A DNA stretch of 36,549 nt from an uncultured Oscillospiraceae bacterium (lineage in GTDB: Bacteria > Bacillota > Clostridia > Oscillospirales > Oscillospiraceae): the NCBI GenBank assembly GCA_947589225.1, contig CANQBC010000021.1:1-36549 (forward strand), in the 5' to 3' direction. The first letter of the stretch is position 1. Each line of letters begins with the position of its first letter. The notes under the pieces are model-generated. The model was not told the DNA's origin, did no database searches, and worked only from the letters and a program-made list of their open reading frames with translations. The position numbers and the translations under genes were made by a program. This document shows, one piece after another, positions 7,879-14,917 of this stretch.

Positions 7879-9219
7879 TCATCGCCCGTTCATGGGCGTG
7901 TACTCACGCTTCCGGCAAAGGCTCTTATATGCGGGGCGGATGATCTTGTTGGCGGATACCAGCTCCTCCAGTCGATGGGCGCTCCATCCGGCGATGCGTG
8001 CCACGGCGAAAATAGGGGTATACAGCTCCACCGGGATGTCAAGCATGTCGTAGACGAAACCGCTATAAAAGTCCACGTTGGGGCTGACGCCCTTATATAT
8101 CCTCCGTCTTTCCGCTATGAGCCGCGGGGCGTTCTTCTCGATGGCGTTGTATAGCGCCAGATCCCGCTCCCGACCCTTATCAATGGCCAAACTCTCCACA
8201 AAGCCCTTGAACACCACCTCCCGCGGGTCGGACAGGGAGTAGACCGCGTGGCCCATGCCATAGATGAGCCCCTTGCCGTCGAAGGCCTCTCCGGCGAGAA
8301 GCTTGGCAAGATACGCCGAGATCTCCTCCTCGTCCGTCCAGTCGGAGACGTGGGCTTTGATATCCTCCATCATCCGCATGACCATGATGTTGGCGCCGCC
8401 GTGGCGGGCTCCCTTTAATGAGCATAGCGCCGCGGCCATGGCCGAGTAAGTGTCCGACCCGGAGGAGGTGACGACGCGGGTGGTGAAGGTGGAGTTGTTG
8501 CCGCCGCCGTGCTCGGCGTGCAGGAGGAGCGCCACGTCCAAGACCCGCGCCTCCAGCTCTGTGTATCCCATGTCGGGCCGCAACAGCCTCAGAAAATTCT
8601 CCGCGGTGCTGAGCTCCGGGTCGGGCCGGTGGATGTACATGCTTCCGTCCTGCGCGTAGTGGTTGTAGGCATGATGGGCGTATACCGCCAGCATGGGCAG
8701 GACGCTGATCAGCTGGACGCACTGCCGGAGAACGTTGGACAGACTCAGATCTCCGGCAAGCGGGTCGTAGGAGGCCAGGGTCAGGACGCTCCGGGTCATG
8801 GAGTTCATGATGTCCGCGCTGGGGGCTTTCATGATGACGTCACGGGTGAAATTCGTGGGCATCATCCGCTTCTCCGCCAGGACGCCAATAAATTCATCGA
8901 GCTTCGCCTTGTCCGGCAGTTCCCCGAACAGCAGCAGATACGCCGCCTCCTCAAAGGCAAAGCGGGAGCTTCCGCGGATCAGATCCCTCACGTCGTACCC
9001 TCGGTACAGAAGCTCCCCGTCGCAGGGGGTCTTTACTCCGTCAATAAACTTAAAGGCCGTCACCTCGGATATGTTGGTGAGCCCCGTCAGCACCCCCTTG
9101 CCGTTCTCATCCCGCAGCCCCGTCTTGACGCCGAATTCCGCGTAAAGCTCCCGGCTGATCCTGTCCCGCTCCTCACATTTCACCGCCTGACGGTCAAAAT
9201 ATTCCCTCAAATCTCCCAT
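7879..9219 (-). CDS. gltA: Citrate synthase
   Basis: A 446-residue enzyme that condenses oxaloacetate and acetyl-CoA to citrate. The active-site pieces are visible in order: LLLHAEHGGGNNSTF (first catalytic His), YGMGHAVYSLSDPRE (second His) and SPNVDFYSGFVYD (catalytic Asp). An N-terminal stretch of about 50 residues before GLTNISEV is typical of the Clostridia form. The start is ATG 9219, preceded by AAAGGAGCG; the reading frame extends 32 codons further upstream but that part looks non-coding. In a fermenting anaerobe it probably feeds 2-oxoglutarate/glutamate synthesis. It lies between two MarR genes on the same strand, and the downstream one follows after only 12 bp. A methylcitrate synthase activity cannot be excluded. 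Confidence 0.92.
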   Translation of the reverse strand: MGDLREYFDRQAVKCEERDRISRELYAEFGVKTGLRDENGKGVLTGLTNISEVTAFKFIDGVKTPCDGELLYRGYDVRDLIRGSSRFAFEEAAYLLLFGELPDKAKLDEFIGVLAEKRMMPTNFTRDVIMKAPSADIMNSMTRSVLTLASYDPLAGDLSLSNVLRQCVQLISVLPMLAVYAHHAYNHYAQDGSMYIHRPDPELSTAENFLRLLRPDMGYTELEARVLDVALLLHAEHGGGNNSTFTTRVVTSSGSDTYSAMAAALCSLKGARHGGANIMVMRMMEDIKAHVSDWTDEEEISAYLAKLLAGEAFDGKGLIYGMGHAVYSLSDPREVVFKGFVESLAIDKGRERDLALYNAIEKNAPRLIAERRRIYKGVSPNVDFYSGFVYDMLDIPVELYTPIFAVARIAGWSAHRLEELVSANKIIRPAYKSLCRKREYTPMNGR

Positions 9220-9269
9220 TGTTCCGCTCCTTTCAAAAAGCATTGGTGTCATACTGTTGGCAAACTGTA

Positions 9270-9305
9270 AAACAAAATGCCGCGGTCTTTTTCTGAGCCG
9301 CGGCC
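9270..9305 (-). terminator. Terminator between the first marR gene and citrate synthase
   Basis: On the minus strand GCCGCGG pairs with CCGCGGC across a 12-nt loop, followed by ATTTTGTTTT. It lies just after the MarR gene at 9322-9738, so citrate synthase probably has its own promoter or depends on read-through. Confidence 0.75.
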
Positions 9306-9321
9306 TTTCTCCCATATACGG

Positions 9322-9738
9322 TCACATGCTGATCTCATTCATTCGTTTCAGTATCCTGATGAGTTCCCCGGTGTCCTCCGAGCCAAGGCGTTCGAAAATT
9401 TTGGCAAGAACCCCCACCGATCTCTCACGGCGGGCCATGGCCTCGTCCCGGCCGCGCTGGGTGAGGGAAACCAGGATGCGCCGGCTGTTTTCAGGGTCTG
9501 TCCCCCGGACGATCCAGCCCTTCTCCTCCATGTCCCGGAGCATTGCGGCAATACGTGCGGAGCTGACGTGCATTTCGCGGCTCAGCGTCTGGGGGAATAT
9601 ACCCCTGTCCCATTCGTAAAGATAGTAGAGCGCCAGCAGCTCCCCCTGGGTCTGTTTCACAGTCTCACGACCCACAGCGCTCTTTATTTGCTCGGCCATG
9701 ATCCGTAGAAACTCTCCGGCCATCTGCATATAGTCCAT
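9322..9738 (-). CDS. MarR-family transcriptional regulator
   Basis: A 138-residue regulator with the MarR fold: helix-turn-helix FPQTLSREMHVSSARIAAML (about 48-70), then MEEKGWIVRGTDPENSRRIL (wing with the conserved D-x-R pattern) and VSLTQRGRDE. This places it closer to canonical MarR/OhrR-type proteins than the one at 7414. ATG 9738 has a GGGGGCGG site. Its promoter contains a perfect TAATAGT-ATTA-ACTATTA palindrome overlapping the -10 box, so it very likely represses itself. A terminator separates it from citrate synthase, so regulation of that gene is likely but not proven. Confidence 0.88.
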   Translation of the reverse strand: MDYMQMAGEFLRIMAEQIKSAVGRETVKQTQGELLALYYLYEWDRGIFPQTLSREMHVSSARIAAMLRDMEEKGWIVRGTDPENSRRILVSLTQRGRDEAMARRERSVGVLAKIFERLGSEDTGELIRILKRMNEISM

Positions 9739-9757
9739 TGAGCCGCCCCCGTACAGC

Positions 9758-9800
9758 TAATAGTATTAACTATTATACCACGGCTCTAAGTGCGTGTCAA
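9758..9800 (-). promoter_or_regulatory. Sigma-70-type promoter with overlapping palindromic operator for marR
   Basis: On the minus strand a TTGACA -35 box (9795-9800) and a TATAAT -10 box (9772-9777) are both perfect and separated by exactly 17 bp. The 7-4-7 palindrome TAATAGT-ATTA-ACTATTA (9758-9775) overlaps the -10 and start region. Binding there would block initiation, the usual MarR autoregulation. Confidence 0.88.
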
Positions 9801-9948
9801 GACCTGTACGCGCAAATCCCGCGCCACCTCCGCGCGGAAAACTTTGCGGGCATATACTGCGCCCGCCTCCGTAAGGGATTTCCGGGGCCGGCGATGGGAG
9901 GGGCAGGGTCGACCTGATATTTCTTTAAAAGGAAAATAGATAATTCGG

Positions 9949-9977
9949 TTGTTTTATTTTGACGAATGTGATAAGAT
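9949..9977 (+). promoter_or_regulatory. Putative promoter for the DivIVA-like/fumarase beta pair
   Basis: TTGTTT (9949-9954) and TAAGAT (9972-9977) are separated by 17 bp and lie about 40 bp ahead of the GTG start at 10014. A TTGACG nearby (9959-9964) has no properly spaced -10 box. Confidence 0.55.
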
Positions 9978-10013
9978 AGCGGGTAGATCAGTTGAGAGGA
10001 CGGTGGTTTTGTC

Positions 10014-10430
10014 GTGGAGCAGGAGAAAGGCAATTTTCGCGGCCGCGTGTTTGGCTTCAACAGGCGGGACGTCATCGATTATATTGAGGAGTTGGCCACC
10101 GAGCGCAACAGCCTGGCCCGGGAGAACCGGGAACTTCAGGAGCGCCTCTTTGAGCTTGAGGAGAGCGCGTCAGCGCCGATACCCGAAGATAACGGCGGGG
10201 AAAATTGCCGCGCCGAAATATCTGAGGCACTGGAGGATGCGAGAGAGCTCCTGCGCGCCGTCAGGGCCGAGTACGACGCCCTCTGCGCCGATGTGAAAAT
10301 TAACGCCTCCCAGGCCGAGGGTGAATTGAAAACCGTTTCCGCGCGCCTTTCCGGTATCCAGACCACGTTAAGAACGGCGGGGGAGAGGCTTGAGGCTATC
10401 AGCGAAAAGCTTGAGACTAAAGAGGAATAA
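10014..10430 (+). CDS. DivIVA-like coiled-coil protein
   Basis: A 138-residue, strongly charged protein. The N-terminus FRGRVFGFNRRDVIDYIEEL is the short DivIVA-type signature (F-G-F-x-x-x-D-V), which in that family recognises curved membrane or cell-division proteins. The rest (about 25-138) is a helix-rich coiled coil with heptad-like Leu/Ala spacing. No membrane segment or enzyme motif is present. The start is GTG with a GGACGG/GGTGG-like site. It is followed after 3 bp by the fumarase beta gene, so the two are co-transcribed; the functional link is not obvious. A structural or scaffold role is inferred from the DivIVA motif only. Confidence 0.7.
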   Translation: MEQEKGNFRGRVFGFNRRDVIDYIEELATERNSLARENRELQERLFELEESASAPIPEDNGGENCRAEISEALEDARELLRAVRAEYDALCADVKINASQAEGELKTVSARLSGIQTTLRTAGERLEAISEKLETKEE

Positions 10431-10433
10431 AAC

Positions 10434-10991
10434 GTGCAGAAGTTGTTTGAGATCAACACGACCGAAATCAGAAAATACGCCAATGAGATGCGGGCGGGGG
10501 ACAGGGTGCTCCTCACCGGGACGGTTTACACCTCCCGCGATCAGGCACATATGGCGATTTTCCGCCTTTTGGACGCAAATGAACCGACGCCCTTTGAGAT
10601 AAAGGACGCCTTGATCTATTATGCCGGCCCTACACCCGGCCACGACGGGATGCCCACGGGAGCCTGCGGGCCCACCACCTCAAGCCGTATGGACGGCTTC
10701 ACGCCCCGGCTTCTTGAGCTGGGACTAGCCGCCATGATCGGCAAGGGCCTTCGCTCCGACGAGGTGCGCGCGTCCATTGTCAAAAACGGCGCCGTCTATC
10801 TGTGTGCTGTGGGAGGCGCCGGCGCGCTCATTGCAAAGTCCATCAAGTCCATGGAGGAGATCGCTTTTCCGGAACTGGGCTGCGAGTCGGTAAAACGTCT
10901 TTATGTGGAGAAAATGCCCCTCATCGTCGGCGTTGATTCCTCCGGAGGCGATATATTCAGACAGGGGATCGAAAAATACCGGATCGATTGA
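10434..10991 (+). CDS. Class I fumarate hydratase / L-tartrate dehydratase, beta subunit
   Basis: A 185-residue protein of the FumA C-terminal/TtdB family: DRVLLTGTVYTSRDQAH, YYAGPTPGHDGMPTGACGPT, SSRMDGFTP and YLCAVGGAGALIAKSIKS are its hallmark segments. With an alpha subunit carrying a 4Fe-4S cluster it would reversibly hydrate fumarate to malate (or dehydrate tartrate). The start is GTG 10434 after GAGGA. In most Clostridia the alpha gene directly precedes it, but here its place is taken by the DivIVA-like gene. No alpha subunit occurs in the window, so it must be encoded elsewhere or this is an orphan. Fumarase versus tartrate dehydratase cannot be decided from this subunit. Confidence 0.88.
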   Translation: MQKLFEINTTEIRKYANEMRAGDRVLLTGTVYTSRDQAHMAIFRLLDANEPTPFEIKDALIYYAGPTPGHDGMPTGACGPTTSSRMDGFTPRLLELGLAAMIGKGLRSDEVRASIVKNGAVYLCAVGGAGALIAKSIKSMEEIAFPELGCESVKRLYVEKMPLIVGVDSSGGDIFRQGIEKYRID

Positions 10992-11079
10992 TTTACATAA
11001 CTCTAGTGAGTTTACATAACATTAAAAGGTTGACATAAAATCAGGGGGCGTTTTCGCCCCCTGATATCGTTTACATAAG
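10992..11079 (+). repeat. Iterated TTTACATAA/TTGACATAA repeats around a hairpin
   Basis: TTTACATAAC occurs at 10992 and 11011, TTGACATAAA at 11030 and TTTACATAAG at 11070. The first three are spaced exactly 19 bp apart; the fourth is 40 bp further on, past a hairpin. The last unit supplies the final codons and stop of folD on the other strand. Iterated short repeats of this kind resemble transposase-binding ends of IS21-type elements, but no transposase is present. Confidence 0.6.
11040..11065. terminator. Bidirectional hairpin between convergent genes
   Basis: ATCAGGGGGCG-TTTT-CGCCCCCTGAT is a perfect 11-bp stem with a 4-nt loop, between the convergent fumarase beta and folD genes. There is no long T-run on either side, but the location fits a shared transcription end. 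Confidence 0.7.
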
Positions 11080-11922
11080 ACTTCTTTCGGCCGCCTCAAC
11101 GGTGTGGGCCGCCAGCACAGCGGTGGTGACGCCCCCAACGCCGCCGGGAACGGGGGTGATGGAGGCGACGACCGGCTCCACCGTCTCAAAATTTACGTCG
11201 CCAACCATCTTGCCCTCGGCGTTTGTATTGATGCCCACGTCGACGATTATCTGTCCGGGGGATACATGCTCCGCTGTCAGGGAATTGAGGTGACCTACGG
11301 CGGCAACGATAATATCAGCCCGGCGCGTCTCGGAGGCGAGGTCGCGGGTGCGGGTGTGGCAGACGGTGACGGTGGCGTTGCGCGCCAGCAGAAGCTGGGA
11401 GACGGGTTTTCCTATGACAAGGCTGCGTCCCATGATCACCGCCCGTTTTCCGGTGCAGTCAACTCCGTAATAGTCCAAGATCTCCACGCAGCTTTGAGCC
11501 GTACAGGGGCAAAAGCCACGGCCGTTCCCGGTAAAAACCCCGGCCAGCGAGCCGTCGGTTATACCGTCAACGTCCTTTTCGGGAGCCAGCGCGGCGCAAA
11601 TCACCGCGTCATTGATATGCGGCGGCAGGGGACGGAAGATGAGGACGCCGTGGACGCTCACGTCTTTATTGAGCCCGTCAATGACCTTCAGAAGCTCCTC
11701 CTGCGAAGCTTCCTCCGGCAGTACAACGCTCTTGGTCTCCACGCCCACGGCGGCGCACCGTTTCACGGCGCCGCGCTCGTAGAAGATATCCGCGTCCCGC
11801 TCTCCCACGCGTACAAGCGCCAGCGCGGGCGCCACGCCCTGTTCCCGGAGCGCCCGGACGCGCTCCTTTGTCCTTTCGTTTATGGCCGCCGTCACGGGCG
11901 CGCCCCTGAGAAGCTCCGCCAT
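11071..11922 (-). CDS. folD: FolD-type methylenetetrahydrofolate dehydrogenase (atypical cyclohydrolase site)
   Basis: A 283-residue protein with the FolD architecture: an N-terminal catalytic domain, DVDG (substrate binding), the Rossmann region GKRAVIMGRSLVIGKPVSQL, VGDV and ITPVPGGVGGVTT. The family oxidises 5,10-methylene-THF and hydrolyses methenyl-THF. The start is ATG 11922 after AGGAGG. Key positions deviate. In canonical FolD the catalytic Lys lies four residues after a Tyr (Y-x3-K); here Y48 is followed by Ala52. The conserved Gln in VQLPLP is replaced (LIFRPLP), and the PGGVGPMT signature reads PGGVGGVT. K54 might substitute. It may be a dehydrogenase with weak or no cyclohydrolase activity. 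It is convergent with the fumarase beta gene. Confidence 0.85.
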   Translation of the reverse strand: MAELLRGAPVTAAINERTKERVRALREQGVAPALALVRVGERDADIFYERGAVKRCAAVGVETKSVVLPEEASQEELLKVIDGLNKDVSVHGVLIFRPLPPHINDAVICAALAPEKDVDGITDGSLAGVFTGNGRGFCPCTAQSCVEILDYYGVDCTGKRAVIMGRSLVIGKPVSQLLLARNATVTVCHTRTRDLASETRRADIIVAAVGHLNSLTAEHVSPGQIIVDVGINTNAEGKMVGDVNFETVEPVVASITPVPGGVGGVTTAVLAAHTVEAAERSLM

Positions 11923-11999
11923 TCCGCCGCCTCCTTTTTTTGTATCAAGTATATTTCTCTTTCCCACGCCTGTCAACCAAAATTTTTTTCATTTCTCTC

Positions 12000-12028
12000 T
12001 TGACAGCCAACCGTATCACTTATATAAT
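12000..12028 (+). promoter_or_regulatory. Promoter of the YtrA-type operon
   Basis: TTGACA (12000-12005) and TATAAT (12023-12028) are perfect consensus boxes with a 17-bp spacer. Transcription would start just ahead of the palindrome at 12041. Confidence 0.88.
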
Positions 12029-12040
12029 ACAGTTATATGA

Positions 12041-12064
12041 ACCGTATTATTTGAATAATACGGT
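12041..12064 (+). promoter_or_regulatory. Palindromic operator, probably for the GntR/YtrA regulator
   Basis: ACCGTATTAT-TTGA-ATAATACGGT is a perfect 10-4-10 inverted repeat placed directly after the -10 box, in the initial transcribed region. A related half-site (ACCGTAT) lies at about 12010. Its position in front of gntR suggests autorepression of the whole operon. Confidence 0.82.
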
Positions 12065-12082
12065 AGAGAGGGGGCGGGCGGT

Positions 12083-12490
12083 ATGGTGAGCTTCGCGGGG
12101 TTCCCCGCGGAGGGGGAAGGGCCTATATATCTGCACATAATTCGCTATATCCGCGCCGGGATCGCGGCGGGGACGATCGTTGACGGCGACGAAATGCCGT
12201 CGCGCCGTATGGTCTCGGCCACCCTGGGCGTCAACCCGAACACGGTGCAGAAGGCTTACCGGCTGCTTGAGGAGGAGGGGCTGATGGTCTCCCGCTCCGG
12301 CGCCAGGAGCTTCGCGGTCGTGACGCCCGGGAGCGTGGAGGCCGCGAGGACGAGGCTGCGGGCCGAGGAGGTCGGCCGTGTCGTCTCTGCGCTGCGCCGG
12401 AGCGGCATGGAGAAGGCGGACGCCCTGGAGCTCATATCACGGATATGGGACGAGGACGCCGCGGATGAGAAAGGGGGAGAGGCGGAGTGA
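12083..12490 (+). CDS. GntR-family regulator, YtrA subfamily
   Basis: A 135-residue repressor with an N-terminal winged helix: IYLHIIRYIRAGIAAGTI, GDEMPSRRMVSATLGVNPNT, then VQKAYRLLEEEGLMVSRSG (about 15-78). The short C-terminal helix without an effector domain is the mark of the YtrA subfamily. These regulators control ABC transporter operons, often those induced by cell-envelope antibiotics. It is the first gene of a six-gene operon and overlaps the next by 4 bp. A perfect palindrome lies between its promoter and its start. The inducing signal is unknown. Confidence 0.9.
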   Translation: MVSFAGFPAEGEGPIYLHIIRYIRAGIAAGTIVDGDEMPSRRMVSATLGVNPNTVQKAYRLLEEEGLMVSRSGARSFAVVTPGSVEAARTRLRAEEVGRVVSALRRSGMEKADALELISRIWDEDAADEKGGEAE

Positions 12491-13209
12491 AAAGGAAGCT
12501 GTCCGTCCCGGCGTTGTGGGTGCGCATGACATTCCGGGGCGCTGTGGGAATACTGATCGTGTCGCTGTGCGCTCAGCTGCTGCTCTTTCGTCTGCGGCTG
12601 TCCGGCGCGGCAGCGGGGGAGGCGGCCTTCTCAGACGTGGTGGAGGGGGCCTTTGTCAAATACGTCTACCGGGCCTCCTTCGCGCTGATGTTCTTCTGGA
12701 TATTCCGCGCCAGCCGCGCGAGCTTCCTGACAACGGCTCGCCTTGACGTGTCGGAGGCGTCCCTGGCCATGTGGCACGCGGCGGTGACGCTCGGCTGGTT
12801 TGTGATCCTGATGGCTGCGCAGACCGGCGCGGTTCTGATCGGCTACCGCTGGTTCCTGGGCGCTGCGGATCCGGCCGCCGTCGGCGGGCAGACGCTGGTG
12901 ATCGCCTGCTACGAAAACCGCACGCTCCACTCGCTGTTGCCGCTGTCGGACTGGCTGCTGTTCGCGGACGTCCTGCTGCTCCACCTGGCGCTGGCGTTCT
13001 CAATGGCCGTGGACGTCCACACGATGCGCCGGGGCGGGCGGTTCCCGGCGCTGTCGGGAGTGCTGGCGGCCACCGTCGAGATCCTCATCGGCGGCGGCGT
13101 CCTGGAGGCCGAGGCGGAGGCAAGCTGGCTCTACATTGCCGAGGCGGCGGTCATTGCCGCCGCGCAGATGTTCAGGCTTACGAGGAGCGCGCTGGAGGAG
13201 GCGGCGTAA
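12487..13209 (+). CDS. Integral membrane protein of the YtrA-type ABC operon
   Basis: A 240-residue protein with about six hydrophobic segments (about 18-38, 58-75, 92-118, 155-177, 190-205 and 210-228) and no recognisable enzyme motif. Start GTG 12487 overlaps the regulator gene (GTGA), showing translational coupling. Together with the two small membrane proteins that follow, it probably forms the membrane part of the transporter powered by the ATPase at 14177. Weak resemblance to ABC-2 permeases is inferred from context only. It is rich in Ala and Arg and very GC-rich, like its neighbours. Confidence 0.75.
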   Translation: MKRKLSVPALWVRMTFRGAVGILIVSLCAQLLLFRLRLSGAAAGEAAFSDVVEGAFVKYVYRASFALMFFWIFRASRASFLTTARLDVSEASLAMWHAAVTLGWFVILMAAQTGAVLIGYRWFLGAADPAAVGGQTLVIACYENRTLHSLLPLSDWLLFADVLLLHLALAFSMAVDVHTMRRGGRFPALSGVLAATVEILIGGGVLEAEAEASWLYIAEAAVIAAAQMFRLTRSALEEAA

Positions 13210-13686
13210 ATGAAGAAGAGAAAATTGACGCTGTCCGACTTGGCCCCCGCCGGCATAAGCGCCGGGAACGAGATAAAATGGATCGTTGTCGCGTGGGGCG
13301 TCTCGCTTTTGTGGAGTTTTCGGGGGCCACTGGCGATTATCCGCGAGACGCGATATCTGCGTGACTGCCTTTTGGAAAAAAACCATGCCGTCATAACCGT
13401 ATTTCCCGGTCTCATCGGCACGGCGCTGTTTGGCTTCTACTTGACGGCGCTGGTGCTGGCGGGCTTGGCGATTTGGCATTATGTTTACCACAGGCGCGGC
13501 GCCCGCACCGACTACCTGATGCGCCGGCTCCGGGACAAATGGGAGTATCACCGCAGATGTCTTGCCATTCCTCTTTTGGGAATAACGATCTCGCTTTTGC
13601 TGGTGTTGATTCTCTGGTGTTCGTATCGTTCATTCTATTTATACATGCACCGCTGGGCATATTCGGGTACCGGCGGAGCCTATTGA
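13210..13686 (+). CDS. Small membrane protein, first of two tandem paralogues
   Basis: A 158-residue protein with three hydrophobic stretches (about 22-42, a long one at about 60-92, and about 113-136). A basic N-terminal tail contains the motif LAPAGISAGNE. The next gene has the same layout (LAPEGVSAKKE, LIGxxALFGFY, LAMWHYV), so the two arose by duplication. Both have the pattern IGTALFGFYxxAxxxAxLAxWHYV in the second segment. The gene starts immediately after the previous stop. The function is unknown; a permease half or accessory subunit is likely from the operon context. Confidence 0.75.
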   Translation: MKKRKLTLSDLAPAGISAGNEIKWIVVAWGVSLLWSFRGPLAIIRETRYLRDCLLEKNHAVITVFPGLIGTALFGFYLTALVLAGLAIWHYVYHRRGARTDYLMRRLRDKWEYHRRCLAIPLLGITISLLLVLILWCSYRSFYLYMHRWAYSGTGGAY

Positions 13687-13699
13687 GGAGGATATGGAA

Positions 13700-14164
13700 A
13701 TGAAGAAAACGCTTACATGGAAGCAGCTCGCCCCCGAGGGAGTCAGCGCAAAAAAAGAAGCTGTTTTCACTGGCGCCGCTCTGGCGGCATCCGGCCTGTG
13801 GAGCCTTACCGTCCTGCGCCGCATGGCCACGGAGTGGGATATCGTGGCTCCCAGCGCGGCCCAGGGGAAGGTGGTCTCCCTTATCGGCTGGCAGGCCATG
13901 CTTGGCACAGCCCTCTTCGGATTTTATTTTATAGCCATAGCGATGGCGATCCTGGCCATGTGGCACTACGTGAAAATAAAAAAGTCCGCGGCTTCCGGGC
14001 AGGATGACATCCATATTCGGGCGATGGCAATGCCGGCGCTGGGCGTGATCCTGGCACTGTGCCTTTCCATGATACTCTATTTCGCCTACCGCGCCGCGTA
14101 CCTCGACTATCGGGAGCGCATTGAAGAAATGTTTAATTCGGCCTACCACGCTATTCACGGGTGA
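13700..14164 (+). CDS. Small membrane protein, second tandem paralogue
   Basis: A 154-residue protein paralogous to the preceding one, sharing LAPEGVSA, LGTALFGFYF and AILAMWHYVK, with three hydrophobic stretches (about 18-36, 58-90 and 105-128). The start at ATG 13700 is preferred over ATG 13694: GGAGG is 8 bases away rather than 2, and the N-terminus then lines up with that of the paralogue. The loop between the second and third segments is shorter than in the first copy. A heteromeric pair within one transporter is plausible. No known family is recognised. Confidence 0.75.
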   Translation: MKKTLTWKQLAPEGVSAKKEAVFTGAALAASGLWSLTVLRRMATEWDIVAPSAAQGKVVSLIGWQAMLGTALFGFYFIAIAMAILAMWHYVKIKKSAASGQDDIHIRAMAMPALGVILALCLSMILYFAYRAAYLDYRERIEEMFNSAYHAIHG

Positions 14165-14176
14165 GGAGGGGAGAAG

Positions 14177-14917
14177 ATGCTTGAACTGATCGGTCTGTCC
14201 AGGTATTACGGCGCCACAAGGGCGCTGGGTAAAGTCTCGCTGACGGTCGGCCCCGGAGAGATCGTGGGCCTCTTCGGTGAAAACGGCGCAGGAAAGACCA
14301 CACTTTTAAAGTCAATTCTCGGCCTGATCGGCCACGCCGGTGAGGTGAGGCTTGACGGAGAACCGGTCACACGCAAAAACATCGAACGGCTGAGCTTCGC
14401 CACCTGCGAGCACTCCTTTTTCCCAGGACTCACAGCCAACGCCCACAGGGACTTCTACCGGGATCATTTTGAGAGGTGGCGCGACAAGCGCTTTGAGGCG
14501 CTGATGGGGTTTTTTGAGCTCCCGGATTCCCGCCCCCTGCGCCGGATGTCCACAGGACAGCAAAACCAGTTCGAGGTAATCCTGGCCCTTTGCCAGGGCG
14601 CGGACTACATTCTCATGGACGAGCCGTTTGCCGGAAACGACATCTTCAACCGGGAGGACTTTTATAAGGTGCTCCTGGGGATTTTGGAGCCCACGGAGAC
14701 GGTGATCCTCTCCACGCACCTTCTGGAGGAGGTGGAGAACTTCGTCACGCGCACTGTCCTTATCAAACACGGCGACATTGTGGGCGACGCACGGATGAGC
14801 GACCTTGAGGATGAGGACATTTCGCTGATGATCTACGTTAAACAGACCTACGGCTACGAGCCTGACCGGGTCAGTCGGGCGTTGGGGAGGCTGACAGGGG
14901 AGGAGGAACCAAAATGA
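14177..14917 (+). CDS. ABC transporter ATP-binding protein (YtrA-type operon)
   Basis: A 246-residue ATPase: Walker A LFGENGAGKTTLL (about 31-43), signature region RRMSTGQQNQFEV, Walker B DYILMDEPFAGND, H-loop in LSTHLLEE. The signature reads STGQQ rather than LSGGQ, as in many YtrB-like ATPases. About 35 residues follow the core. The start has a GAGGGGAG site. It overlaps the following secreted-protein gene by 4 bp. It would drive the membrane proteins encoded at 12487-14164. Whether this is an importer, an exporter or a mechanotransmission system is not evident from sequence. Confidence 0.9.
   Translation: MLELIGLSRYYGATRALGKVSLTVGPGEIVGLFGENGAGKTTLLKSILGLIGHAGEVRLDGEPVTRKNIERLSFATCEHSFFPGLTANAHRDFYRDHFERWRDKRFEALMGFFELPDSRPLRRMSTGQQNQFEVILALCQGADYILMDEPFAGNDIFNREDFYKVLLGILEPTETVILSTHLLEEVENFVTRTVLIKHGDIVGDARMSDLEDEDISLMIYVKQTYGYEPDRVSRALGRLTGEEEPK

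Noticed and set aside
8509-9270. 253-residue frame antisense to citrate synthase
   Set aside because: Shadow of a strongly supported gene; no recognisable domain.
11104-12003. 299-residue frame antisense to folD
   Set aside because: Shadow frame; it runs through the folD start region and ends in the YtrA operon promoter region.
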